Assembly: GCF_001975225.1 (NCBI RefSeq)
Contig: NZ_CP019445.1
Location: forward strand, 1-64,000
Length of the DNA: 64,000 bases
Source of the DNA: Kosakonia cowanii JCM 10956 = DSM 18146
GTDB lineage: Bacteria > Pseudomonadota > Gammaproteobacteria > Enterobacterales > Enterobacteriaceae
Direction of reading: 5' to 3'
Under the pieces are notes generated by a model. It ran no database searches. It worked only from the letters and a program-made list of their open reading frames with translations, and was not told where the DNA came from. Shown here piece after piece: positions 57,614-64,000 of this stretch (position 1 is its first letter; each line of letters opens with the position of its first letter). The position numbers were made by a program, and so were the translations under genes.

Positions 57614-58792
57614 TTAGCGCGTGAGGGCGTACAGCGTGCCGTCTTTCGCCTGGATAAGCAGTTTGCCGCCAGCCACGACCGGCTCGGTCAGGAAGCCGGA
57701 ACTATCGACTTTCTGCTGGGCAACAAAACGACCATCTTCGACGTTAATCCAGTGGAGATAGCCTTCGCTATCTCCGGTCACAATATAACCATTATAGAGC
57801 GCCGGAGAGGTCAGGTTGCGGTGCAGCAGATCGCTCTGCGTCCACAGCGTCACGCCGCCGTCGGTGCTCAGGGCCAGCACGCGATCGTTCTGATCGATGA
57901 TGTAGATACGGTTGCCATCAATCACAAAATCGCTTACCGAGCCAAGATCGCGTTTCCACATGATCTGGCCGCTGCGCAGATCCAGCGCCGTCATATTACC
58001 GTTATACGCCAGCGCGTAAACCACACCATTTACCACTACCGGCGTGGTATCGACGTCGCTCAGGCGATCGATTTCGGTCGGGCCATTCGCCTGGGAGATG
58101 CGCTGCTGCCAGATTAACTGGCCCTGCTGCATCAGCACGGCGCTGACGCGTCCGTTATCACCGCCGACAATGGCAGCGCCAAACGCGGTGGTCGGCGCAG
58201 ATTCACCGCGCAGGGAGAGCGACGGCATATCGAGGTTCACGGTCCATTTCACCGCGCCATCCGCTTCGTTCAGCGCCTGCAACTGACCGTTGCTGGTGTG
58301 AATCAGCACCAGACCATCGCTGACTACCGGGCGAGAGAGGGCTTCACCCACCACGCCGGTTTTCCAGGCAACGGAACCATCGCTAGCATTAAGCGCATAC
58401 ACCTGCGCCTGCTCGGTACCGATGTAGACTTTACCGCCGGAAACGGTCACACCGCCGGAGAGCAGCGCGGCGCGGGTGGAGAACCAGCCATCTTTCTCAG
58501 CCAGGTTTACCGACCAGATTTCACGGCCATCATCAATGCTGAGCGCTTTCACCACGCCATGACGATCGGCGGCGTAAACCACGCCATCGGCAAAGGCCGG
58601 GTGCAGGGTGGAGTAGTACTTGCCGATACCGTTACCGACGGAAGTGCTCCACGACGTTGTCGGCGTGAACTGGTTTTCAACCACCGGCAGCGGCGACATT
58701 TTGACAACATCTTCTTCGCTGTTGAAGAGGGAACAGCCGCTCAATAACGTGACGGAAAGCAGCCCTGGCAGTAGTAATTTACGCAATTGCAT
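57614..58792 (-). CDS. bamB: BamB, lipoprotein subunit of the outer-membrane beta-barrel assembly machine
   Basis: An eight-bladed beta-propeller that binds BamA. The lipoprotein signal ends LLSGC (Cys20), and repeated propeller blades such as VKALSIDDGREIWSVNL, VYALNASDGSVAWKTG and MTALDLRSGQIMWKRDLG follow. 392 residues. It is the last of yfgM-bamB (10 bp apart); bamC also lies in this window. Confidence 0.97.
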   Translation of the reverse strand: MQLRKLLLPGLLSVTLLSGCSLFNSEEDVVKMSPLPVVENQFTPTTSWSTSVGNGIGKYYSTLHPAFADGVVYAADRHGVVKALSIDDGREIWSVNLAEKDGWFSTRAALLSGGVTVSGGKVYIGTEQAQVYALNASDGSVAWKTGVVGEALSRPVVSDGLVLIHTSNGQLQALNEADGAVKWTVNLDMPSLSLRGESAPTTAFGAAIVGGDNGRVSAVLMQQGQLIWQQRISQANGPTEIDRLSDVDTTPVVVNGVVYALAYNGNMTALDLRSGQIMWKRDLGSVSDFVIDGNRIYIIDQNDRVLALSTDGGVTLWTQSDLLHRNLTSPALYNGYIVTGDSEGYLHWINVEDGRFVAQQKVDSSGFLTEPVVAGGKLLIQAKDGTLYALTR

Positions 58793-58802
58793 CGGGTCCC
58801 TC

Positions 58803-59423
58803 TTAGATGGACAAATTATTAATTTTCATCTGCATCATTTCACTCAGCGCAGGAGAAGCATTGTTTTTAATGCCGTTTTCCCATGCGGTGCGCGCACCTT
58901 TTTTGTCGCCTTTGCTCAGCAACGCTTCGCCGCGCAGATCCGCAACGATGGCTGACCAGCTTTCGCCTTTCACGGCATCCAGCGTTTTCAGCGCCGCGTC
59001 CTGCTGCTTCAGTTGTACCTGAATGCGCGCCAGACGGACATTGATCATCGACTTCAGATTCTCATCGTCGGTCGCGGCCAGGCCCTGCTGCAGCTGTGCA
59101 GCGGCTTTTTGCAGATCGTTCTTCTCAACGTAACGCTGTGCCAGCTCAAGGGAGGCCAGCGCACCGTAGCTGTTTTTGTTATCAGCAGCGAATTTTTCCG
59201 CTGCGGCATAGGAGTCCTGTTTGCCGGCCTGCAGCGCGCTTATCGCGCTCTCATACGCCTGCGAAATCTCGCGCGCATTGTCCGCCTGATGGCTGTTCCA
59301 GAAACGCCAGCCCACCAGCGCGCCGATACCCAGTACTACCCCAACGGCCAGCGCTTTGCCATTGTCGGCAAAGAAGCGCTTAATCGCGTCTACCTGGTCG
59401 TTTTCGTTTTCGTAAATTTCCAC
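58803..59423 (-). CDS. yfgM: YfgM, inner-membrane TPR protein (periplasmic chaperone partner)
   Basis: 206 residues: a short cytoplasmic N-terminus (MEIYENENDQVDAIKRFF), one membrane segment (ALAVGVVLGIGALVGWRFW) and a TPR-like periplasmic domain ending in MMQMKINNLSI. In E. coli it associates with the SecYEG translocon and PpiD. It lies between hisS (36 bp) and bamB (10 bp) and is probably cotranscribed with both. Confidence 0.95.
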   Translation of the reverse strand: MEIYENENDQVDAIKRFFADNGKALAVGVVLGIGALVGWRFWNSHQADNAREISQAYESAISALQAGKQDSYAAAEKFAADNKNSYGALASLELAQRYVEKNDLQKAAAQLQQGLAATDDENLKSMINVRLARIQVQLKQQDAALKTLDAVKGESWSAIVADLRGEALLSKGDKKGARTAWENGIKNNASPALSEMMQMKINNLSI

Positions 59424-59459
59424 GCAGTCCTTCTCCTTAACGATAAATCACCGGGGAGA

Positions 59460-60734
59460 TTAGCCCAGTAGTGTGCGCAAATGCGCCGCAACGCTATCCT
59501 GCGTTACCGTACTCTGCTCACCAGAGCGTAAATCCTTCACCACAACATTCCCGTCGGCAATTTCAGACTCGCCGAGCACCAGCGCGACGCGAGCGCCCCA
59601 CTTATCTGCCCGGGCAAACTGCTTCTTAAAGTTGCCGCCGCCGTGGTTCATCATCAGCCGCACGCCAGGCAGCGCATCGCGCACCTGCTCACCCAGCAGC
59701 ATCGCTGCGGATTGCGTGTTAGCGCCAGAGGCCACCAGGTAAATATCGACAACGGATTCGGCTTTAAATTCCGGATTAACTGCCTGAACCAACAAAACAA
59801 GTCGCTCAAGACCCATCGCGAAGCCAACCGCTGGCGTTGCGCGACCGCCGAGTTGCTCAACCAGGCCATCGTAACGGCCACCGGCGCAGACGGTGCCCTG
59901 CGCGCCGAGGCTGCTGGTCACCCACTCAAACACGGTGCGGTTGTAGTAATCGAGACCGCGCACCAGGCGCTGGTTGACGGTGTAAGCGATGCCCGCGGCG
60001 TCAAGGAAAGCGCAGAGGCCGGCAAAGTGCTCGCGTGAGTCGTCATCAAGATAATCGCCCAGCTTCGGCGCATCGTTCAGCAGCGCCTGAATATCCGGGT
60101 TTTTGGTGTCCAGCACGCGCAGCGGGTTGCTGTACATGCGGCGCAGGCAATCTTCGTCGAGCTTATCTTTATGCTGCTCCAGGAACGCCACCAGCGCGTC
60201 GCGATAGGTCGCGCGGGCCTCCAGCGAGCCGATGGAGTTAAGCTCAAGCGCAACGTGAGAAGCGATACCCAGCTCGCGCCACCAGCGCGCGGTGAGCATA
60301 ATCAGCTCGGCGTCGATATCCGGCCCCTGCAGGCCAAACACTTCTACACCCAGCTGATGGAACTGACGGTAGCGCCCTTTCTGCGGACGCTCGTAGCGGA
60401 ACATCGGCCCGACGTACCACAAGCGCTGTTCCTGATTGTACAGAAGACCATGTTCGATGCCGGCGCGTACGCAGCCCGCGGTACCTTCCGGACGCAGCGT
60501 CAGGCTGTCGCCGTTACGGTCGTCGAAGGTATACATCTCTTTTTCAACCACGTCGGTCACTTCGCCGATCGCGCGTTTGAATAACGGGGTCTGCTCTACA
60601 ATCGGCAAACGGATTTCACTGTAACCGTAGCTGCCGAGCACGTTCTTCAGGCTGCTTTCAATGCGCTGCCAGATGGCGGTCTCGCCAGGCAGATAATCGT
60701 TCATGCCGCGAATGGCTTGAATATTTTTTGCCAC
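59460..60734 (-). CDS. hisS: Histidyl-tRNA synthetase
   Basis: Class II aminoacyl-tRNA synthetase, 424 residues. The class II motif 2 region is [17 protein letters not shown]; the histidine-specific stretches are [13 protein letters not shown] and [16 protein letters not shown]. The start is GTG at 60734 (then [17 protein letters not shown]), which gives the E. coli length and the same GTG start; an open upstream extension is not supported. ispG is upstream. Confidence 0.97.
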   Translation of the reverse strand: MAKNIQAIRGMNDYLPGETAIWQRIESSLKNVLGSYGYSEIRLPIVEQTPLFKRAIGEVTDVVEKEMYTFDDRNGDSLTLRPEGTAGCVRAGIEHGLLYNQEQRLWYVGPMFRYERPQKGRYRQFHQLGVEVFGLQGPDIDAELIMLTARWWRELGIASHVALELNSIGSLEARATYRDALVAFLEQHKDKLDEDCLRRMYSNPLRVLDTKNPDIQALLNDAPKLGDYLDDDSREHFAGLCAFLDAAGIAYTVNQRLVRGLDYYNRTVFEWVTSSLGAQGTVCAGGRYDGLVEQLGGRATPAVGFAMGLERLVLLVQAVNPEFKAESVVDIYLVASGANTQSAAMLLGEQVRDALPGVRLMMNHGGGNFKKQFARADKWGARVALVLGESEIADGNVVVKDLRSGEQSTVTQDSVAAHLRTLLG

Positions 60735-60839
60735 GTTTATTCTCTTTATTAATACAAAAAATGAACCCTCAGGGCGGCGACAAAAGCGGTCGCGCCGGGC
60801 GGGCTCATGATACACGGGATGCCAGCCTTGGCGGCACCC

Positions 60840-61958
60840 TTATTTTTCTACCTGCATGACGTCGATACGGCGCGTTTCATCCAACATCGCGGCTTTCGCA
60901 CGAATACGCGCCTCAAGCTGGCTGATCATATCGCCGTTATCGAGGCGATCTTTACGTACGCCATCTTCATACAGGCCGCTTTTCTTATTCCCGCCGGTCA
61001 CGCCCAGGGTCGAGACCAGCGCTTCGCCCGGCCCGTTCACCACGCAGCCGATAATCGAAACATCCATCGGGGTGATGATATCTTCCAGCCGCTGCTCCAG
61101 CGCGTTGACCGTACCAATCACGTCAAACTCCTGACGGGAGCAGGTCGGGCAGGCGATAAAGTTGATGCCACGCGCGCGGATGCGCAGGGATTTGAGGATA
61201 TCGAAACCGACTTTAATCTCTTCAACCGGATCCGCCGCCAGCGAAATGCGCAGCGTATCGCCAATCCCTTCCGAGAGCAGCAGGCCTAAGCCAATCGCCG
61301 ATTTCACCGAGCCTGCGCGCGCACCACCCGCTTCGGTGATCCCAAGATGCAGCGGCTGATCGATCTGCTTCGCCAGCAGACGATAGGACTCAACGGCAAG
61401 GAACACGTCAGAGGCTTTCACGCTCACTTTGAACTGATCGAAGTTGAGACGATCGAGATGATCCACATGGCGCATGGCCGATTCGAGCAGCGCCTGCGGC
61501 GTCGGCTCGCCATACTTCTCCTGCAGATCTTTTTCCAGCGAACCGGCGTTGACGCCGATGCGGATTGGGATGTTTTTATCGCGCGCGCAGTCGACAACGC
61601 TGCGAATACGCTCTTCGTTACCGATATTGCCGGGGTTGATGCGCAGGCAATCGACGCCGTACTCGGCGACTTTCAGCGCGATGCGATAGTCAAAGTGGAT
61701 GTCCGCCACCAGCGGGACACTCACCTGCTGTTTGATAAGCCTGAACGCTTCTGCCGCGTCCATCGTCGGTACCGAGACACGCACGATGTCTGCGCCGACG
61801 CGCTCTAATGCTTTGATTTGGTTGACCGTTGCTTCAACATCCGTGGTGCGGGTGTTTGTCATAGACTGCACGGCGATGGGAGCCCCATCGCCGATCGGCA
61901 CATTACCAACATAAATCCGTTTTGATTTCCGCCGTTGGATCGGCGACTGGTTATGCAT
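60840..61958 (-). CDS. ispG: 4-hydroxy-3-methylbut-2-enyl diphosphate synthase (IspG)
   Basis: Converts MEcPP to HMBPP in the MEP isoprenoid pathway. The three 4Fe-4S ligands are visible: two Cys in [12 protein letters not shown] and one in [13 protein letters not shown], and the N-terminal TIM barrel contains [26 protein letters not shown]. 372 residues as in E. coli. It is between rodZ (26 bp) and hisS (105 bp) in one direction. Confidence 0.98.
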   Translation of the reverse strand: MHNQSPIQRRKSKRIYVGNVPIGDGAPIAVQSMTNTRTTDVEATVNQIKALERVGADIVRVSVPTMDAAEAFRLIKQQVSVPLVADIHFDYRIALKVAEYGVDCLRINPGNIGNEERIRSVVDCARDKNIPIRIGVNAGSLEKDLQEKYGEPTPQALLESAMRHVDHLDRLNFDQFKVSVKASDVFLAVESYRLLAKQIDQPLHLGITEAGGARAGSVKSAIGLGLLLSEGIGDTLRISLAADPVEEIKVGFDILKSLRIRARGINFIACPTCSRQEFDVIGTVNALEQRLEDIITPMDVSIIGCVVNGPGEALVSTLGVTGGNKKSGLYEDGVRKDRLDNGDMISQLEARIRAKAAMLDETRRIDVMQVEK

Positions 61959-61984
61959 GAATGATCTCCCGCGTTGCCCGTCTG

Positions 61985-62977
61985 TTACTGTGCTGCTGAT
62001 TGTTCGGCATTGAGGGTCAGACGCGCAACCTGGTTAGTTCTGATAAAACGACTCAGATCGACAGGTTTCCCCTGGAACTGGATCTGGACAGCCGACGGCG
62101 CGCCAATTTTCAGTTTATAGGGCGCCTGGCCAGTGAGATTCAGCGTGGCATCTTTACGCTGCATACCGCTAAAGAGTTTCTTACCGGTCGCGTCGCTCAC
62201 TTCCAGCCAGCAGTCGGCATTAAAGTTCATTACCAGCGCGTTCGCGTCGGCAGATGCGCCCGCTACGCCCGCCTGATCGGTTGGCAGCTGAGAGGCGTTA
62301 TTGGCGGTAGCAGCAGGCTGCTGGGAAGTGGGTTCAACGTTCGCCTGTGAAGGCGGAACCACGCTGTTCTGGTTAGCGGTCGTGGCAGGTGAGGTGGTTG
62401 CAGGTGCCTGCGTGCTGTTGGTCGGGGCCGGGGTTTCAACCGGGGTGGAACCGTTGTCCACCGGGGTTGAGGCAGCCTGGTTATCCAGCGGCACGCTCTG
62501 GCCGTTGCTGGCATTAAGCTCGGCGGAGGATTGATCGGCCATGGTGCTGATCTCTTCCTGCTGCGCTTTGTGGTTTTGCCACCACCATGCGCCCGTCAGG
62601 CCGACGACCACAAACAGCACCAGCCAGGTGACGCTCATCAGCCAGCCGTCGCGTTTTTTGCGCGGTTTACCCAGCGCAAAGCCCTGCATCGGTGCGACTT
62701 TTGCCGCGCGGATCGGCGCTTGTTTCTCAAGAATCGGCAGCAGCTCTTCTTCTGGAATGTGTACCAGGCGAGCATAGGAGCGGATATAACCGCGCACAAA
62801 GGTGGATGCCAGATCGGCAGGCGACCTGTCCTCTTCGATATCGCGTACCGTGGAGACCTTCAGGCACAAGCGTTCGGCAACCGCTTGCTGGCTGAGTCCA
62901 AGTTGCTCACGAGCATTGCGCAGACGAACGCCCGTGGATTGTGCTTCGTTTTGGTCTTGAGTGGCTTCAGTATTCAT
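61985..62977 (-). CDS. rodZ: RodZ, cytoskeleton/cell-shape protein
   Basis: 330 residues. The cytoplasmic helix-turn-helix ([23 protein letters not shown], split here) binds MreB. It is followed by a basic linker, one membrane segment ([22 protein letters not shown], about residues 110-132), a long Pro/Thr/Gln/Ala-rich periplasmic linker and a C-terminal beta domain. The layout is the E. coli one. Confidence 0.96.
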   Translation of the reverse strand: MNTEATQDQNEAQSTGVRLRNAREQLGLSQQAVAERLCLKVSTVRDIEEDRSPADLASTFVRGYIRSYARLVHIPEEELLPILEKQAPIRAAKVAPMQGFALGKPRKKRDGWLMSVTWLVLFVVVGLTGAWWWQNHKAQQEEISTMADQSSAELNASNGQSVPLDNQAASTPVDNGSTPVETPAPTNSTQAPATTSPATTANQNSVVPPSQANVEPTSQQPAATANNASQLPTDQAGVAGASADANALVMNFNADCWLEVSDATGKKLFSGMQRKDATLNLTGQAPYKLKIGAPSAVQIQFQGKPVDLSRFIRTNQVARLTLNAEQSAAQ

Positions 62978-63237
62978 TCGCTACAACTACTGGTACGTGA
63001 AAAGTAAACACACAGGCGCGCGTAACCGCATAACCTACACACGCCGCGAAAAATCCGGGTCAGTTAAACGTAGACCCACAGTATAAGACTGTCAGGTTCG
63101 TGATAACAGGACGGCTTTCAGCACTATTTGCTAAGCCGTTGTTCCAGCATTACATACTGCCTCAAAGTAAGAGGAAACGCACCGTAATTATTAACGGCCT
63201 CTATATAAGCAGGCCAAATATTCAACATATTCCAAAC

Positions 63238-63262
63238 CTGCGGCGCCAACTTCGCGCCGCAG
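63238..63262 (-). terminator. Hairpin after rlmN
   Basis: CTGCGGCG (63238-63245) and CGCCGCAG (63255-63262) form a perfect 8-bp stem just past the rlmN stop, with only GTTT after it on the minus strand. Partial termination before rodZ is likely. Confidence 0.5.
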
Positions 63263-63268
63263 TCACGC

Positions 63269-64000
63269 TTACACCGCTTTAACCGCGATCGGCTCGCCCT
63301 GCAGGCGTTTACGCATGGTGCGCTTGGTACGGTCGATGACCTCGCCCGCCAGCTGACCACAGGCGGCATCGATATCGTCGCCACGGGTTTTACGCACAAT
63401 GGTGGTGAAACCGTAGCTCATCAGCACCTTGCAGAAACGGTCAATACGGCTGTTGGAGCTGCGGCCATACGGCGCGCCCGGGAAGGGGTTCCACGGGATC
63501 AGGTTAATCTTGCACGGCGTATCTTTCAGCAATTCGGCCAGCTCATGGGCGTGTTCAGTGCCGTCATTGACGTGATCCAGCATCACATACTCAATGGTCA
63601 CGCGGCCCTGGTTGGCGTTGGACTTCTCCAGGTAGCGGCGAACCGACCCGAGGAAGGTTTCGATATTGTACTTTTTGTTGATCGGTACAATTTCGTCGCG
63701 AATGGCGTCATTCGGCGCATGCAGCGAGATCGCCAGCGCAACGTCAATCATATCGCCGAGTTTATCGAGCGCCGGAACAACGCCGGAGGTAGAGAGCGTC
63801 ACGCGGCGTTTGGAGAGACCAAAGCCGAAGTCATCCAGCATGATCTCCATCGCCGGCACCACGTTGGTGAGGTTGAGCAGCGGTTCGCCCATGCCCATCA
63901 TCACCACGTTGGTGATCGGGCGGTTGCCGGTCACACGGGCAGCGCCAATGATTTTCGCGGCGCGCCACACCTGGCCGATAATTTCCGATACGCGCAGGTT
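63269..64000 (-). CDS. rlmN: RlmN, dual-specificity rRNA/tRNA adenine-C2 methyltransferase (5' part outside window)
   Basis: Radical-SAM enzyme that methylates A2503 of 23S rRNA and A37 of tRNA. Only the C-terminal 243 residues are in the window; the frame is open to the edge, reading [17 protein letters not shown]. The radical-SAM CxxxCxxC is outside, but the second catalytic cysteine is visible in [27 protein letters not shown] and [20 protein letters not shown] also match. It is upstream of rodZ. Confidence 0.95.
   Translation of the reverse strand, partial: NLRVSEIIGQVWRAAKIIGAARVTGNRPITNVVMMGMGEPLLNLTNVVPAMEIMLDDFGFGLSKRRVTLSTSGVVPALDKLGDMIDVALAISLHAPNDAIRDEIVPINKKYNIETFLGSVRRYLEKSNANQGRVTIEYVMLDHVNDGTEHAHELAELLKDTPCKINLIPWNPFPGAPYGRSSNSRIDRFCKVLMSYGFTTIVRKTRGDDIDAACGQLAGEVIDRTKRTMRKRLQGEPIAVKAV

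Overview
The window is a stretch of chromosome from a member of the Enterobacteriaceae. Gene content and order outside the accessory parts match the Escherichia coli segment ypfJ-purC-bamC-dapA-gcvR-bcp ... perM-bepA-yfgD-hda-uraA-upp-purM-purN ... ppk-ppx-pdeF-yfgG ... guaA-guaB-xseA-yfgJ-der-bamB-yfgM-hisS-ispG-rodZ-rlmN. Protein identity to E. coli is very high in the housekeeping genes, and the base composition is moderately GC-rich. A relative such as Enterobacter, Kosakonia or Klebsiella fits, but the genus cannot be fixed from the sequence alone. No tRNA, rRNA, CRISPR array, prophage or insertion sequence was seen.

Layout. (1) 1-19.5 kb is core: a partial ypfJ, purC, the bamC/dapA pair, a frameshifted gcvR, bcp, perM, bepA-yfgD, two tandem REP units, hda (CTG start), uraA/upp, purMN, ppk-ppx, the c-di-GMP phosphodiesterase gene pdeF and yfgG. 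The hyf hydrogenase-4 operon that E. coli carries between bcp and perM is absent (65 bp here). (2) 19.7-49.5 kb is about 30 kb of accessory genes between yfgG and guaA, where E. coli has only yfgH and yfgI. In order it holds: a membrane protein; a TetR/RidA divergent pair with two strong palindromes; an MBL-fold protein and a ketopantoate-reductase-like enzyme; a lone RND efflux permease next to an AdeRS-like two-component system; an ATP-grasp gene; three GNAT acetyltransferases in a row; a secreted protein; an MFS/binding protein/LysR transport module; a DUF1304 protein; an MscS-type channel; a DUF4142 protein; two chemoreceptors and a GAF-EAL phosphodiesterase; an IraP-like anti-adapter; a VOC protein; and a poorly known cluster with a repeat-like protein, a SUKH-domain protein and tiny membrane proteins in AT-rich surroundings. 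(3) 49.6-64 kb is core again: guaBA, xseA, an inserted protealysin/emfourin pair, yfgJ, der, bamB, yfgM, hisS, ispG, rodZ and the C-terminal part of rlmN.

How it works together. Purine and pyrimidine supply (purC, purMN, guaBA, upp-uraA) is shared out over the window and tied together by PurR-type operators upstream of purC, purM and guaB. Envelope biogenesis recurs (bamC, bamB, bepA, yfgM, rodZ). The accessory part is rich in regulation: TetR, LysR, a two-component system, chemoreceptors, a c-di-GMP phosphodiesterase and a sigma-S anti-adapter.

The most interesting points are direct repeats resembling the Acinetobacter AdeR box beside both the RND permease and the adeRS-like genes, the one-base deletion in gcvR, the paired palindromes between the TetR and RidA genes, the transport module that joins an MFS carrier to a periplasmic binding protein, and the uncharacterised 45-49.5 kb cluster.
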